Below the pieces are notes generated by a model that saw only the letters and a program-made list of their open reading frames with translations, had not been told where the DNA came from and made no database searches. A stretch of 64,000 bases of DNA from the NCBI RefSeq assembly GCF_013760955.1, contig NZ_JACDUL010000001.1:314340-378339 (forward strand). The letters are read 5' to 3'. The stretch is from Methanococcus maripaludis (GTDB lineage: Archaea > AGJL01 > Methanococci > Methanococcales > Methanococcaceae). Positions 37,079 to 47,812 of the stretch are shown here, piece after piece (within the stretch, counting starts at the first letter, position 1; each line of letters begins with the position of its first letter). A program made the translations under genes and the position numbers.

Positions 37079-37104
37079 ATTTTCACCAAGTTATTAGCAG
37101 GTAA

Positions 37105-37662
37105 TTATTCTCCCCATCGCTTAAATATTTTATTTTCTATTTTTAAATTGTCCAAAATTCTTCCAACAACAAAGTTCACGAGATCATCTATTGTTTTTGG
37201 ATCGTTGTAAAATCCCGGAGCCGGTGGAATTATTGAAACTCCTAAATGAGATAGTTTCGTCATATTTTCAAGATGAATTGTACTAAATGGCATTTCCCTT
37301 GGAACGATTATTAAATCTCTTCGCTCTTTTAGTGCGATATCACAGACTCTTCCAATTAAATTATCGCTGTACCCTGTTGCTATTGATGACAACGACTTCA
37401 TTGAACATGGAACCACGACTGCTGCTTTAAATTTATGTGAACCTGATGCTACGGGTGAAAAAAAGTTGTCGTTTTCGTAGTAGTTATCAGAAAGGTTTTT
37501 AAATTCCTCAATTTCCATTTTAAGTTCGTGTTTAATTATTTTTTTAGCGGAATTTGAGATTATTAGCAATGTTTTAATATTTTCTTCGTTTAAAACTTCT
37601 AAAAGCCGTTTTGAATAAATTACACCACTAGCTCCAGTAATACAAACTATTATCTCATCCAT
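37105..37662 (-). CDS. ubiX: Flavin prenyltransferase UbiX
   Basis: Makes prenylated FMN for UbiD-type decarboxylases. The N-terminal motif is CITGASGVIYSKRLLE (about 7-22); the conserved VPCSMKSLSSIATGYSDNL is near 84-102, and REMPFSTIHLENM near 122-134. 185 aa. The UbiD partner is not in the window. SD AAGGGATAAC. It likely forms an operon with srp54, without obvious functional link. Confidence 0.92.
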   Translation of the reverse strand: MDEIIVCITGASGVIYSKRLLEVLNEENIKTLLIISNSAKKIIKHELKMEIEEFKNLSDNYYENDNFFSPVASGSHKFKAAVVVPCSMKSLSSIATGYSDNLIGRVCDIALKERRDLIIVPREMPFSTIHLENMTKLSHLGVSIIPPAPGFYNDPKTIDDLVNFVVGRILDNLKIENKIFKRWGE

Positions 37663-37825
37663 GTTATCCCTTCGATGATTATAATAAAAACTATTCTCCC
37701 GACTTTTTATATATAGAATGGTATAAAAATTGAAAAATCTAGATAATATAATATTAGAATAGATTATGAAAAAATCATTTTTAAAATAAACTTTATAAAA
37801 AACGCATTTTGTAATTTGAAAAATA

Positions 37826-37910
37826 TGCGAGGGAAGGGATTCGAACCCTCGAACTCCTATGAGACTAGGCCCTCAACCTAGCGCCTTTAACCAGGCTTGG
37901 CAACCCTCGC
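37826..37910 (-). tRNA. tRNA-Leu (GAG)
   Basis: Class II tRNA on the minus strand. Acceptor stem GCGAGGG/CCCTCGC with discriminator A; anticodon stem CTAGG/CCTAG with loop TTGAGGG (anticodon GAG); a long variable arm of the leucine type; and a TTCGAAT T-loop. No intron and no encoded CCA. Confidence 0.96.
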
Positions 37911-37989
37911 ACAGTGAACCTTTGAAAAGTGCTTATTCAATTAAGCATAGTGTAGTTTTGTATTTCAGTATTTAAAACTTTCTACAAAA

Positions 37990-38000
37990 ACTATATATAT
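37990..38000 (+). promoter_or_regulatory. TATA box of tRNA-Met
   Basis: ACTATATATAT about 45 bp before the tRNA 5' end, the same distance as for tRNA-Ile. Confidence 0.5.
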
Positions 38001-38039
38001 TTGTTCGGCTTACTTTAAGATGCTTTGATGAAGCACATT

Positions 38040-38154
38040 GCCGAGGTGGCTTAGGCTGGTTATAGCGCTCGGCTCATACGGAAATTCCTAAGGGGTTCTT
38101 CCCCTTGGGTCCTGGGAAACCGAGAGGTCGGGGGTTCAAGTCCCCCCCTCGGCA
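38040..38154 (+). tRNA. Elongator tRNA-Met (CAU) with a 40-nt intron
   Basis: Acceptor GCCGAGG/CCTCGGC with discriminator A; D stem GCT/AGC; anticodon stem CTCGG/CCGAG; T arm GGGGG-TTCAAGT-CCCCC. The anticodon CAT is at 38075-38077. An intron occupies 38079-38118, between positions 37 and 38, the usual archaeal site. The exon-intron junctions can form the bulge-helix-bulge cut by the splicing endonuclease, and AAGGGG/CCCCTT makes the intron hairpin. The anticodon stem lacks the three G-C pairs of initiator tRNA, so it is the elongator form. Confidence 0.95.
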
Positions 38155-38156
38155 TT

Positions 38157-38198
38157 TTTCTTTTTGGGCAAATTAATTTGTATATCTAAATTTATAAG
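38157..38198 (+). repeat. Convergent-junction A+T-rich element, copy 3
   Basis: TTTTCTTTTTGGGC followed by AAATTAATTTGTATATCTAA, one base different from copies 1 and 2 in the core. It lies between tRNA-Met and the convergent mmp10 gene. Confidence 0.6.
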
Positions 38199-38226
38199 TA
38201 TATTTGATTATAAAAAAATTAAAAAA

Positions 38227-39537
38227 TTAAACAGGATTTCCAAAGAAGTTTATCTTTTCAATTAATTCATTGAAAGCATTTACTTCAAATTCAATTGCTT
38301 CTTCTTTTGTAAAAATTCCTGAAACTTCCCCATCCATCGTTAGTTTATCAATTCCTCTTAAAACTATTCTTTTCATTCCATCTTTTGTAAAAATATCTTC
38401 TGCATCTCTTTCATGAACGAGTGCATTTTCAGGATAAAGTACTGTATCAGTTACTTCTGAAAGATCAACTGTTTCAAGATCTTTTTTTGTGATTAAATCT
38501 GCAATGTCTTTATTTACTGAAATGACTTTTATTGGAGTCCCTTCGAAAATTTTACTTAAATATATATAAGAAACATTTCCGGTAATTATCGTTGCTTCTG
38601 CTTTGATTTTTGATCGCAATTCATTCAAAACTTCGTCTTCATAGTAAATTGCAAACGGCGTGTTTGTTATCGGATCATACACCGGAGTTCCTGAAATTCT
38701 TACACTATTTCCAAACAATTCATACATTTCTTTTACCAGTGTTCCAAACTCTTCTACAGTGTGAACAGGTATGTCTTCAACTAATGGTTCATTTTCAAAG
38801 ATAAGCCCATTTTCAACCTTGTTCGCAAATCTCATAAGTATTACGGCATTCGCACCCCATGAAACGAGGTCTGAAATAGTATTTTTCAATACTTCACCGT
38901 CATTCACTCCAGGAACTACGATTATCGCACAGTGGGTTTCACAACTTTCACAGAAATACTTCAAACATTCGAGGGATTGTTCTGGATTTTTATCATTCAT
39001 CCATTCTTTTCTAAGATTTGGATCCGTTGAGAAAACTGAGAAGGTAACTTCATCAACACCAGATTTTACAAGATATTTTGCTGAATCAATGCCCTTTAAT
39101 CCCTTACCTGAAGTATATCCCAAATGTATCCTTAAACCCATTTCATTGATTATTTTGCATAGATCTTCGAGATATGGGTAGTAACTCGTATCTCCACCAC
39201 TTGTAATATTTACTTTTTCGTATATATTGAAGATTAGTGCGTTTTGAACCTGTTCAATCGCAAAGGGTATTGGAATAAAGTTTCCATTGATTTCCCTTAT
39301 CGAATTTGTGCAGTAGTCGCATCCTACTTGGAATGTGCACTGTCTACAACCTAAAGGTTCTGGGTTATTAAAATTAACTTTTCTAAAGTAGCAGAATTTA
39401 CAAAAACCCCCGCAATTTTTTCCAGGCTCCCCCTTGAGGTCAATTAATAACTGTGATTTGGTATTCGAATTGTTATTTTCGTTATTTTCGAAACCAAAAC
39501 CCACATCAAAATTATTAAATCCTAACTTTTGGTTCAT
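38227..39537 (-). CDS. mmp10: McrA arginine C-methyltransferase Mmp10 (radical SAM, methanogenesis marker 10)
   Basis: Radical SAM enzyme of the Mmp10 family, which installs the 5-(S)-methylarginine in McrA using a corrinoid. Three cysteines, C42, C46 and C49 (NCGGFCKFC), bind the SAM [4Fe-4S] cluster. Four more, C64, C67, C73 and C76 ([14 protein letters not shown]), match the family's extra iron-sulfur loop. A radical-SAM barrel follows to about residue 290, then a C-terminal domain to 436. A low-complexity Asn/Glu-rich stretch (about 18-28) precedes it. The gene is divergent from mcrB, about 260 bp away, and its target R275 of McrA is encoded in the neighbouring operon. Confidence 0.92.
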   Translation of the reverse strand: MNQKLGFNNFDVGFGFENNENNNSNTKSQLLIDLKGEPGKNCGGFCKFCYFRKVNFNNPEPLGCRQCTFQVGCDYCTNSIREINGNFIPIPFAIEQVQNALIFNIYEKVNITSGGDTSYYPYLEDLCKIINEMGLRIHLGYTSGKGLKGIDSAKYLVKSGVDEVTFSVFSTDPNLRKEWMNDKNPEQSLECLKYFCESCETHCAIIVVPGVNDGEVLKNTISDLVSWGANAVILMRFANKVENGLIFENEPLVEDIPVHTVEEFGTLVKEMYELFGNSVRISGTPVYDPITNTPFAIYYEDEVLNELRSKIKAEATIITGNVSYIYLSKIFEGTPIKVISVNKDIADLITKKDLETVDLSEVTDTVLYPENALVHERDAEDIFTKDGMKRIVLRGIDKLTMDGEVSGIFTKEEAIEFEVNAFNELIEKINFFGNPV

Positions 39538-39796
39538 ATTACCATCTTATTTGAGTTTATAAAAATAGTAATTAATAGTAATTCATTAAAAACATCCGAT
39601 GTATCTCAACAATAGACCGGTTAATTTTGATTTAACACGGTATTACGTACTAAAAATTGAAATATTTAACCTAATCTAAAACTTAATCGACAATAGACAC
39701 TATATATATTTTTCTATTTGAGTTTAATGAAAACTTGAATATATATTCTTTCAATAATGTTATGATGTATATATCAAAAAAATAGGAGTGGTTCCT
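39538..39796 (+). promoter_or_regulatory. mcr promoter and leader region
   Basis: Divergent region between mmp10 and mcrB. A TATA box CTATATATATT (39700-39710) predicts transcription from about 39733 and a leader of about 64 nt. The leader ends in a perfect inverted repeat, ATAGGA-GTGGT-TCCTAT (39782-39798), that includes the SD and the first two bases of the mcrB ATG. Confidence 0.55.
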
Positions 39797-41128
39797 ATGG
39801 TAAAGTATGAAGACAAGATAAGTTTGTACGATGCGAAAGGAAACCTAGTAGCTGAAAATGTACCATTGGAAGCTATTAGCCCATTATACAACCCTACCAT
39901 CAAAAGCATGGTAAAGAACATAAAAAGAACAGTTGCTGTTAACCTCGCTGGTATCGAAAGCAGTTTAGCTATCGGTAAAATCGGAGGAAAAGGATGCCAA
40001 GTTCCAGGAAGAACTATGGACTTATCCGTTGTAAGCAACGCTCAGGCTATTGCTGACGAAGTAGAAAAAATCTTAAAAGTATCCGATGATGACGATACTT
40101 CAGTAAAATTAATTAACGGCGGAAAGCAGATGGCTGTGCAAGTTCCAACCGCAAGATTGGACGTAGCTGCAGAATACTCAGTATCAATGCTTTCAACCGC
40201 TATGGCATTGAAAGAAGCACTTATTAAAACATTCAACATTGACATGTTCGATGGTTCAACAGTGCACGCTGCAATTATTGGTAACTACCCACAGGTTATG
40301 GATTACGCAGGCGGTAACATCGCTTCACTCTTAGGTGCACCTTCAAACTTAGAAGGTTTAGGTTACGCTTTAAGAAACATTCCAGTTAACCACGCGGTTG
40401 CTACAACCAAGAAAAACATGATGAACGCTATTGCATTCTCATCAGTTATGGAACAAACTGCAACATTCGAAATGGGTGACGCAGTAGGATCATTCGAAAG
40501 ACAGCACTTACTTGGTTTAGCTTACCAAGGATTAAACGCTGACAACTTAGTTATTGACTTTATTAAAGCAAACGCAAAAGGAACAGTTGGTTCAGTTGTA
40601 GAAACACTTGTTGAAAAAGCAATTGCTGATGGCATTATTGTTGTTGACAAAACAATGGGCTCAGGATTCAACATGTACAAACCAGCTGACGTAAACAAAT
40701 GGAATGCATATGCAGCAGCAGGTTTAGTTGCAGCAGTTGCAGTAAGCTGTGGTGCAGCAAGAGCAGCACAAAACGTTGCTTCAGTTATTTTATACTTCAA
40801 CGATATTTTAGAGTACGAAACTGGTTTACCTGGTGTTGACTACGGTAGATCAATGGGTACTGCAGTAGGATTCTCATTCTTCTCACACTCAATCTACGGT
40901 GGTGGTGGACCTGGTATCTTTAACGGTAACCACGTTGTAACCAGACACTCCAAAGGATTCGCAATTCCTCCAGTATGTGCGGCAATGTGTGCAGATGCAG
41001 GTACACAGATGTTCTCCCCTGAACACACTTCAGGATTAGTTGGTGCAGTATACTCAGCATTTGACGAATTCAGAGAACCAATGAAATATGTAATTGAAGG
41101 AGCTTTAAGCATTAAAGACCAACTTTAA
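39797..41128 (+). CDS. mcrB: Methyl-coenzyme M reductase I, beta subunit
   Basis: Beta subunit of the enzyme that reduces methyl-coenzyme M with coenzyme B to methane. 443 aa, starting [16 protein letters not shown]. The family motif [20 protein letters not shown] (about 361-380) lines the active-site channel, which opens to the nickel cofactor F430. ATG 39797 follows AGGAGTGGTTCCT; the in-frame GTG at 39788 is within the SD. First gene of mcrBDCGA. Confidence 0.98.
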   Translation: MVKYEDKISLYDAKGNLVAENVPLEAISPLYNPTIKSMVKNIKRTVAVNLAGIESSLAIGKIGGKGCQVPGRTMDLSVVSNAQAIADEVEKILKVSDDDDTSVKLINGGKQMAVQVPTARLDVAAEYSVSMLSTAMALKEALIKTFNIDMFDGSTVHAAIIGNYPQVMDYAGGNIASLLGAPSNLEGLGYALRNIPVNHAVATTKKNMMNAIAFSSVMEQTATFEMGDAVGSFERQHLLGLAYQGLNADNLVIDFIKANAKGTVGSVVETLVEKAIADGIIVVDKTMGSGFNMYKPADVNKWNAYAAAGLVAAVAVSCGAARAAQNVASVILYFNDILEYETGLPGVDYGRSMGTAVGFSFFSHSIYGGGGPGIFNGNHVVTRHSKGFAIPPVCAAMCADAGTQMFSPEHTSGLVGAVYSAFDEFREPMKYVIEGALSIKDQL

Positions 41129-41139
41129 GGTAATAAACA

Positions 41140-41619
41140 ATGATTGAATTAGAAGTCTTCCCACATAGGTACTTAAAAGCGGAAACTACCGAAAAATTCC
41201 TGAACAGCGCTTATTCATTGAGCACAGTTCAAAGAGTAGTTATACATGGAGAATCACTCCCTAAAAAAGTTGGATACGGTCCAGCTAAGGGAAGTCCCGT
41301 AAATCACTCTGAAAAAAAGGAAATTACTGTTAGAGGCGTTCCTGTAGAGCTCATGCTTCAAGTTGGAAGGTTATGGGTTTTACTGGATGATGAAAGCGAA
41401 ATTGAAAAAATCGACGAAATCTGTAAGGATCTTTTCCCATTTGGATACCGGTTAACAAAGGGTAAATTCTTAAGGGATACCCCTACGGTAACGGATTTCA
41501 TAAAATACGGAGAATCTGCTGTTAATGATATTGACAAAAGATTATTGAGTGCAACCGATCCTAGAAGCAAGTTCGATTCTACTGTTGCCTTGATCCCAAA
41601 AAGCGAAACAAACGAATAA
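41140..41619 (+). CDS. mcrD: Methyl-coenzyme M reductase operon protein D
   Basis: McrD is not part of the mature enzyme; it associates with Mcr and is thought to help assembly or F430 delivery. 159 aa; family motifs [18 protein letters not shown] (about 4-21) and [14 protein letters not shown] (about 48-61). Lies 11 bp after mcrB. Confidence 0.95.
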   Translation: MIELEVFPHRYLKAETTEKFLNSAYSLSTVQRVVIHGESLPKKVGYGPAKGSPVNHSEKKEITVRGVPVELMLQVGRLWVLLDDESEIEKIDEICKDLFPFGYRLTKGKFLRDTPTVTDFIKYGESAVNDIDKRLLSATDPRSKFDSTVALIPKSETNE

Positions 41620-41627
41620 GTGATTTT

Positions 41628-42224
41628 ATGCCAGTAGGTAGAAAAGAACAAATCGTTGATTGTAGAGCAGTTATGGGTCTTGGAGAAGGTGGAGGACTTG
41701 CCCAAAGGGGAACATTTGCAGAAGGGCTACGTAATGACGTGGTCGTTGTTGCAATGTCTCCGGGACGAAGGCATATCACAAAACCCGTATGCGAAATTAC
41801 CTATGGAATAAGGGAAGCGGGAATTCAAACCAGCGTTCTCGTATTAGATGCAGGAGCGGGAATTCCGTCAGACGCTCCACAAGGGAGTTTAGGTTCCACA
41901 TTTGGACTTAAACCCGAGGAAGCTAAACAAGTTAATAGACATAAATTATGTGTAATACATTTCGGAAATGTTAAGAGCCATATAATCTACAAAGCTAGAT
42001 TGTTCTTAAAATACGTGGATATTCCTACAATAATTGTTTGCCAAGCTCCAGTAGACATGGAAGATTTTGCAGCAATCGGAATAAAAACGAGAAACGTGAT
42101 GCCTTTAGAACCTAAAACTGAAGGTACGATCGTGGAAATCATTGCCGGAGTAATTAGAGGAGAATCAGCTCCTCAGAAAAAAATTGATGAAATCATTGAA
42201 AGCATAAAAAAACATTTAGGTTAA
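41628..42224 (+). CDS. mcrC: Methyl-coenzyme M reductase operon protein C
   Basis: McrC belongs to the ATP-dependent activation machinery that reduces the F430 nickel of Mcr. 198 aa; [17 protein letters not shown] (about 15-31), [17 protein letters not shown] (about 44-60) and [17 protein letters not shown] (about 73-89) are conserved. Lies 8 bp after mcrD. Not all methanogens keep mcrC in the operon; here it is the standard Methanococcus order. Confidence 0.95.
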   Translation: MPVGRKEQIVDCRAVMGLGEGGGLAQRGTFAEGLRNDVVVVAMSPGRRHITKPVCEITYGIREAGIQTSVLVLDAGAGIPSDAPQGSLGSTFGLKPEEAKQVNRHKLCVIHFGNVKSHIIYKARLFLKYVDIPTIIVCQAPVDMEDFAAIGIKTRNVMPLEPKTEGTIVEIIAGVIRGESAPQKKIDEIIESIKKHLG

Positions 42225-42234
42225 AGGTGATCTT

Positions 42235-43017
42235 ATGGCATATACGCCTCAGTTCTACCCTGGTGCAACAAAAGTTGCTGAAAACAGAAGAAATCACTTA
42301 AATCCAAACCACGAATTGGAAAAATTAAGAGAAATCCCAGATGAAGATGTTGTAAAAATCATGGGACACAGACAGCCTGGTGAAGACTACAAAACAGTTC
42401 ACCCGCCACTCGAAGAAATGGACTTCATTGAAGACTATGCAAGAGACTTAGTAGAACCATTAAACGGTGCTAAAGAAGGACATAGAGTTAGATACATCCA
42501 GTTTGCTGACTCCATGTACTTTGCTCCTGCTCAACCATACGACAGATCAAGATCATACATGTCAAGATTAAGAGGAGTAGATGCAGGTACACTCTCAGGA
42601 AGACAAGTTGTTGAATGTAGAGAAAGTGACCTCGAAGAATTCTCCAAAAACTTACTCATGGATACAGAACTCTTTGACCCTGCAACATCAGGTGTTAGAG
42701 GTGCAACTGTACACGGACACTCATTAAGATTGGACGAAAACGGTATGATGTTTGATGCACTTCAAAGATGTGTATTTGACGAAAAAACCGGACACGTTAT
42801 GTACGTAAAGGATCAGGTAGGAAAACCACTCGACGCACCTGTTGACGTTGGAGAACCAATCCCTGAAGCAAAATTAAGAGAAATGACAACCATCTACAGA
42901 AAAGATGGTATTGCAATGAGAGCAGATCCTGAAGTTATTGACGTTGTAAAAAGAATTCACAGAGCAAGAACACTCGGTGGATACATCCCTACAAACGAAA
43001 TATTCAAAGGATTATAA
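42235..43017 (+). CDS. mcrG: Methyl-coenzyme M reductase I, gamma subunit
   Basis: Gamma subunit, 260 aa, starting MAYTPQFYPGATKVAENRRN. Active-site-region motif RSRSYMSRLRGVDAGTLSGR (about 102-121) includes an arginine that contacts coenzyme M in the family. The C-terminus RARTLGGYIPTNEIFKG is also typical. SD GGTG-ATCTT-ATG. Confidence 0.98.
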   Translation: MAYTPQFYPGATKVAENRRNHLNPNHELEKLREIPDEDVVKIMGHRQPGEDYKTVHPPLEEMDFIEDYARDLVEPLNGAKEGHRVRYIQFADSMYFAPAQPYDRSRSYMSRLRGVDAGTLSGRQVVECRESDLEEFSKNLLMDTELFDPATSGVRGATVHGHSLRLDENGMMFDALQRCVFDEKTGHVMYVKDQVGKPLDAPVDVGEPIPEAKLREMTTIYRKDGIAMRADPEVIDVVKRIHRARTLGGYIPTNEIFKGL

Positions 43018-43063
43018 TTAAATTCTAAATTAAAAAAACCTCTTCAACCTTTGAGGTGAACTT

Positions 43064-44725
43064 ATGGAAGCTGAAAAAAGATTATTCTTGAAAGCATTAA
43101 AGGAAAAATTCGAAGAAGACCCAAAAGAAAAATACACAAAATTCTATACCTACGGCGGTTGGGAACAATCCGCTAGGAAAAGAGAATTCGTTGAAGCTAA
43201 TGAAAAAATATTAGCTGAAAAAAGACAGGGTGTTCCACTCTACAACCCTGACATTGGTGTTCCTCTCGGACAAAGAAAATTAATGCCTTACAAATTGTCA
43301 AACACTGACGACTACTGTGAAGGTGACGACTTACACTTCATGAACAACGCTGCTATCCAACAGTTATGGGACGATATCAGAAGAACTGTTGTTGTAGGTA
43401 TGGACACTGCTCACTCAGTTTTAGAAAAAAGATTGGGTGTAGAAGTAACACCTGAAACAATCAATGAATACATGCACACAATCAACCACGCTCTTGCAGG
43501 TGGTGCGGTTGTTCAAGAACACATGGTTGAAGTTCACCCTTCCCTCGCATGGGATTGTTATGCTAGAATCTTCACCGGTGACGATGAATTAGCTGATGAA
43601 TTAGACAGCAGATTCTTAATTGACATTAACAAATTGTTCCCTGAAGAACAAGCTGAAACTTTAAAAGCTGCAATCGGTAAAAAAACATACCAAGTATCAA
43701 GAGTTCCATCACTCGTAGGTAGAGTATGTGACGGTGGTACAATCTCAAGATGGTCTGCAATGCAGATTGGAATGTCATTCATTACCGCATACAAACTTTG
43801 TGCAGGGGAAGCTGCGACAGCTGACTTCTCATACGCTTCAAAACACGCTGACGTAATTCAGATGGGTAACGCTTTACCAGGAAGAAGAGCAAGAGGACCA
43901 AACGAACCAGGAGGAATCCAGTTCGGTATCCTTTCAGACGTTGTACAAACAACAAGAGTTTCAGACGACCCAGTTGAACAATCATTAGAAGTAGTAGCAA
44001 CTGGTGCTGCGTTATACGACCAAATCTGGCTCGGTGCATACATGTCTGGTGGTGTAGGATTCACACAATACGCTACCGCATCATACACCGATGATATCTT
44101 AGATGACTTCTCATACTACGGATTAGATTACGTAGAGAAAAAATACGGTAGAATGGGAACAAAAGCTACAATGGACGTAGTAGAAGACATTGCTGGTGAA
44201 GTTACACTCTACGCATTAGAACAGTATGACGAATACCCAGCATTATTAGAAGACCACTTCGGTGGATCACAAAGAGCTGCGGTTGCGGCTGCTGCATCAG
44301 GTATCAGCGTATGTATGGCAACAGGTAACTCAAACGCTGGTGTAAACGGCTGGTACTTATCACAGTTATTACACAAAGAATACCACAGCAGACTTGGATT
44401 CTACGGTTACGACTTGCAGGACCAGTGTGGTGCTTCAAACTCACTCGCAATCAGAAACGACGAAGCTGCACCTCTTGAATTAAGAGGACCTAACTACCCT
44501 AACTACGCAATGAACGTAGGTCACCAGGGAGAATACGCAGGTATTGCACAATCTGCTCACTCCGCAAGAGGAGACGCATTTGCAATGAACCCATTAATCA
44601 AAGTTGCATTTGCTGACCCAATGCTCGTATTCGACTTCTCCAAACCTAGAAAAGAGTTTGCTAGAGGAGCATTAAGAGAATTCGAAGCTGCAGGAGAAAG
44701 AGACATTATCTTACCAGCTAAATAA
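43064..44725 (+). CDS. mcrA: Methyl-coenzyme M reductase I, alpha subunit
   Basis: Catalytic subunit, 553 aa. By alignment with the well-studied Methanothermobacter enzyme, Q151 (GGAVVQEH) is the axial F430 ligand. H261 (SYASKHADV) is the N-methylhistidine and R275 ([14 protein letters not shown]) is the methylarginine made by Mmp10. [13 protein letters not shown] holds the thioglycine and S-methylcysteine positions. SD TTTGAGGTGAACTT. A hairpin-plus-T terminator follows the stop. The neighbouring Mtr complex makes its substrate. Confidence 0.99.
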   Translation: MEAEKRLFLKALKEKFEEDPKEKYTKFYTYGGWEQSARKREFVEANEKILAEKRQGVPLYNPDIGVPLGQRKLMPYKLSNTDDYCEGDDLHFMNNAAIQQLWDDIRRTVVVGMDTAHSVLEKRLGVEVTPETINEYMHTINHALAGGAVVQEHMVEVHPSLAWDCYARIFTGDDELADELDSRFLIDINKLFPEEQAETLKAAIGKKTYQVSRVPSLVGRVCDGGTISRWSAMQIGMSFITAYKLCAGEAATADFSYASKHADVIQMGNALPGRRARGPNEPGGIQFGILSDVVQTTRVSDDPVEQSLEVVATGAALYDQIWLGAYMSGGVGFTQYATASYTDDILDDFSYYGLDYVEKKYGRMGTKATMDVVEDIAGEVTLYALEQYDEYPALLEDHFGGSQRAAVAAAASGISVCMATGNSNAGVNGWYLSQLLHKEYHSRLGFYGYDLQDQCGASNSLAIRNDEAAPLELRGPNYPNYAMNVGHQGEYAGIAQSAHSARGDAFAMNPLIKVAFADPMLVFDFSKPRKEFARGALREFEAAGERDIILPAK

Positions 44726-44740
44726 TTTATCTAAAAATAT

Positions 44741-44767
44741 AGGAGGCCTCTTGGCTTCCTTTTTTTA
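44741..44767 (+). terminator. Terminator of the mcr operon
   Basis: AGGAGGCC-TCTT-GGCTTCCT forms an 8-bp stem with one G-T pair and a 4-nt loop, followed by seven T residues. It starts 16 nt after the mcrA stop. Such a bacterial-looking hairpin is rarer in archaea than a plain T-run. Confidence 0.75.
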
Positions 44768-44994
44768 TACTTATTATATATTGTTTCATAATCATTAACA
44801 ATATACCTTAATTAAAATATATTTTAATTAAATTAAAGAAAATATTAAGCCCTATTCGATTAAAAAACGAATACAAAGTAATATATATCATATAACAAAA
44901 TAATAACTGAATAGCTAACGGCATAGATAACTCTCTAGGCTTTGAAAGCCGATAAAGGCATAGCTAACAGTTCCTTATATTGTGAGGTGAAATA
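44768..44994 (+). promoter_or_regulatory. mtr promoter and repeat-containing leader
   Basis: A TATA-like TAATATATATC (44879-44889) predicts a start near 44912 and a leader of about 80 nt. The leader contains ATAGCTAAC twice (44911-44919 and 44960-44968) and GGCATAG twice. GGCTT/AAGCC (44938-44950) can form a hairpin, or the AAGCCG segment can instead pair with CGGC near 44919. No gene is seen. Confidence 0.5.
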
Positions 44995-45894
44995 ATGGAT
45001 CCAACATTGATTTCTCTGGGGGCATTGGCCCTAGCTGGAGCAGCTGCAACTGTTTCCGGTTGTGCTGAAGACTTGGAATCCGATGTCGGTTCACAGTCTA
45101 ACCCTAACTCTCAGGTTCAATTAGGTCCGCAAATGGGCAATATTCACAGATACTTCAACAAAGCTATATCTGGGGAACCAGTATCATATGGTTTGTATGT
45201 TGCAGTTGCAGGTACTATTGCTTGGGCGCTAATTAACGCAGGATTAAATGCTGTTTTAGCAATAATCGTAGGTTCAGGTGTTGCTGCAATCGTACATGGT
45301 GCTTATTCAGTTAGTGCATTCCTTGGAAGGATTGTAGGTCAGTCCAAAAAGTTCGGACAACCTGTTTACATGGATGTTCTTACATCACACATAGGTCCAA
45401 TCGTAGGACACGGATTTATAGCTGTTTTCACAATGACTCTTGCTGCATATTTAGCAACAACAGCGTTAGGAAACCCATTCCCATTACCATTGGTTGCATT
45501 GATCTTCGGTATTACTGTAGGTGCTATCGGTTCATCAACTGGTGACGTTCACTACGGTGCTGAAAGAGAATACCAAAAATACCCATTCGGTGGCGGTATC
45601 CCTGTTGCTAACCAAGGTGACATTGATATTTACGCAGAATACGGTGTAAGAAACGGATTAGATTCTTCATATTTCTGTTCAAGATTTGGTGGTCCACTTA
45701 CAGGATTATGCTTTGGTTTAATTATCTTCCTCGATGGATGGAGAAGCATTCTCGGTAACATCGTCGGTGGAGACTTAGTAACAAAAACATCAATCGCACT
45801 TTTAGTAGGTCTCTTAGTAGTGGCCGTTGCAGCAGTTATCAACAGGAAACTCGAGGTATATGCTAGAAACAAATACGGACCATACAGAAATTAA
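44995..45894 (+). CDS. mtrE: Tetrahydromethanopterin S-methyltransferase subunit E
   Basis: Membrane subunit of the sodium-pumping MtrA-H complex, which moves the methyl group from methyl-tetrahydromethanopterin to coenzyme M. 299 aa with about six transmembrane helices. Family motifs [20 protein letters not shown] (about 20-39) and [19 protein letters not shown]. MtrE, D and C form the ion-translocating membrane core. SD GAGGTGAAATA. First gene of the mtr operon. Confidence 0.97.
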   Translation: MDPTLISLGALALAGAAATVSGCAEDLESDVGSQSNPNSQVQLGPQMGNIHRYFNKAISGEPVSYGLYVAVAGTIAWALINAGLNAVLAIIVGSGVAAIVHGAYSVSAFLGRIVGQSKKFGQPVYMDVLTSHIGPIVGHGFIAVFTMTLAAYLATTALGNPFPLPLVALIFGITVGAIGSSTGDVHYGAEREYQKYPFGGGIPVANQGDIDIYAEYGVRNGLDSSYFCSRFGGPLTGLCFGLIIFLDGWRSILGNIVGGDLVTKTSIALLVGLLVVAVAAVINRKLEVYARNKYGPYRN

Positions 45895-45920
45895 TTAAAA
45901 TAAGGAAGATTGGTGATATT

Positions 45921-46628
45921 ATGGATGCTACAAGCTTTATATTACCTCTTGCGGAAATAACCATTGCAGGAGCGATTATCAACGCAAGCGTTCACTTCGT
46001 TCCAGTAGGTGGTGCTCCAGCAGCGATGGCTACTTCAACAGGGGTAGGTACAGGTACAACACAGTTAGCAGCAGGTGCAGGTTTTACCGGTCTCTTGGCT
46101 GCAGCTACAATGGCTTCACAAGCGGGAGTTTCATTGGCTAACCCAGTTCACATGTTATTAATCATGTTATCTGGTGCTGTCGGTGCAATGATCATGTTAG
46201 GCCTTACAATGTTAATCGGTCAAATTATCTATGTATACGGTATTGGTATCGTCCCTGCAGCAGATAAGTGTGAAAAAGACCCTATTACGGGAGATATTCA
46301 AAAACCATACATCACACCAGGTACAACAGGACACGGTATTCCAACCGTTTGTTTTGTAAGTGGTTCAATTGGTGCAGCGCTCGGTGGTCTCGGTGGTGCT
46401 CTTGCATACATCGCACTCCAACAGTTAGGATTTGCTGCAGCTATTGCCGGTGTTTTGGCAGTTGGTTTCTTCTTCATGAACGCGGTTTTAGCTTCATACA
46501 ACATTGGTGGTACAATCGAAGGATTCCACGACCCTAAATTTAAGAAAATGCCAAACGGAGTTATTGCTTCATTTGTTTCTTCATTAATCGCAGGTGCAGT
46601 ATTAATTGGAATGGCTATGGGACTTTAA
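45921..46628 (+). CDS. mtrD: Tetrahydromethanopterin S-methyltransferase subunit D
   Basis: 235 aa, about six transmembrane helices. [21 protein letters not shown] (about 25-45, in outline) and [20 protein letters not shown] near 131-150 are conserved MtrD blocks. Part of the membrane sodium-translocating core. SD GGTG-ATATT-ATG. Codon use is highly biased, as in the other mtr genes. Confidence 0.96.
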   Translation: MDATSFILPLAEITIAGAIINASVHFVPVGGAPAAMATSTGVGTGTTQLAAGAGFTGLLAAATMASQAGVSLANPVHMLLIMLSGAVGAMIMLGLTMLIGQIIYVYGIGIVPAADKCEKDPITGDIQKPYITPGTTGHGIPTVCFVSGSIGAALGGLGGALAYIALQQLGFAAAIAGVLAVGFFFMNAVLASYNIGGTIEGFHDPKFKKMPNGVIASFVSSLIAGAVLIGMAMGL

Positions 46629-46665
46629 GTCTACATGGTTTTCAAAAAATATTTGAGGTGTAATT

Positions 46666-47454
46666 ATGTCACATGGTGGCGGAGGACACGCAGCAGAACT
46701 ATTCCCTGAAGATCAGGTTTTAGCAATCGGCGCTGTATTATCACTCATAGGAATATACGTGGCACAATTGTTCCCTTCAGTATCTATGCTCCTTGGTGGG
46801 TTATTGGCTGTGGGCGCTTGTGTTGCAGGTGCTAACACTACAAGAAGAGTAGCTGCATACGGTTTAGGTACAGGTGTTCCATCAATTGGAATGGTAAGTT
46901 TAGGTATGGGTACAATTTCAGCATTAGCAGGTGTTTTGATACCTGCAGCATTTGGAATCCCAGTACTTGTTACACCAATCCTTACTGCAGTAATCGCAGT
47001 AGCTGTTGGATTCATCGTGGGTAAGTTAACACAAAACCCAGTAGGAATGAAAGTACCAATTATTGTTTCAAGTATGACTAAACTCTCATTAATGGGTGCT
47101 TTAGCAATTTTAGGATTCTGTTCTGCATTTGCAGGCGGATTTTCAGCTGATATAATTATTAACGGTGCAATTAGCAATGGAGTTATTGCATTGGCATTTA
47201 TTGCAGCAGGTATGGCAATTTTGCACCCATTCAACGCATGTATTGGTCCAGATGAAAGCCACAAGAGAACAATGACTCTTGCAGTTGCATGTGGATTAAT
47301 TGCATGGTTGGTATTCTCAATTGCAAAATTAGACATAGTTTCAACAGCAGTAGCTGCAATCTTCTGGTTATACACTTTCGGAACATTCGTAAAAATATCA
47401 CTTGCTGATGCTTGCGAAGTTAAATACGTACCAGAATTGCCTAAGAAAGAGTAA
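46666..47454 (+). CDS. mtrC: Tetrahydromethanopterin S-methyltransferase subunit C
   Basis: 262 aa, about eight transmembrane helices. [19 protein letters not shown] (about 65-83) and [19 protein letters not shown] near 185-203 are typical. SD GAGGTGTAATT. Third gene of the membrane core in the usual E-D-C order. Confidence 0.96.
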
Positions 47455-47464
47455 GGTGGTATAG

Positions 47465-47791
47465 ATGGATATCGTCAAAGTATGTCCTGAACTTCATATT
47501 GTAATGGACGTAGACTCAGGTTTAATAGCCGAAATGAGAAAAGACATTCTCGTTGTAGATTTACACCCTGTTGAAGACGAAATAAACAAATTAGCACAAT
47601 ATGCAAAAGCATTGGAAAATTCGCTTGATCCAAGAAACTCACCTATGAAAGCATACAATGGAAGAGAAGGAACTTACAAACTTGCAGGTATGTTCCAAGG
47701 AATGTTCTTTGGTTTCTGGGTAACGATGGCAATTCTCGTGCTTGTAACTATATTGGCTGTTAAAATGAATTTAAGCCTAATAGGGTTGTAA
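47465..47791 (+). CDS. mtrB: Tetrahydromethanopterin S-methyltransferase subunit B
   Basis: 108 aa: a soluble N-terminal part and one C-terminal transmembrane helix (about 80-103). The family motif [18 protein letters not shown] is near residue 9-26. It lies 10 bp after mtrC, with SD AAGGTGGTATAG. Confidence 0.95.
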   Translation: MDIVKVCPELHIVMDVDSGLIAEMRKDILVVDLHPVEDEINKLAQYAKALENSLDPRNSPMKAYNGREGTYKLAGMFQGMFFGFWVTMAILVLVTILAVKMNLSLIGL

Positions 47792-47812
47792 TCTGAATAG
47801 GAGGTGCAGACA

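Noticed and set aside
44905-44994. Cobalamin riboswitch before mtrE
   Set aside because: The leader is only about 80 nt and lacks the conserved cobalamin-box sequence; kept only as an unnamed structured leader.
46713-47375. 220-codon open frame antisense to mtrC
   Set aside because: A product of the strong codon bias of mtrC on the other strand. It has no SD or family resemblance.
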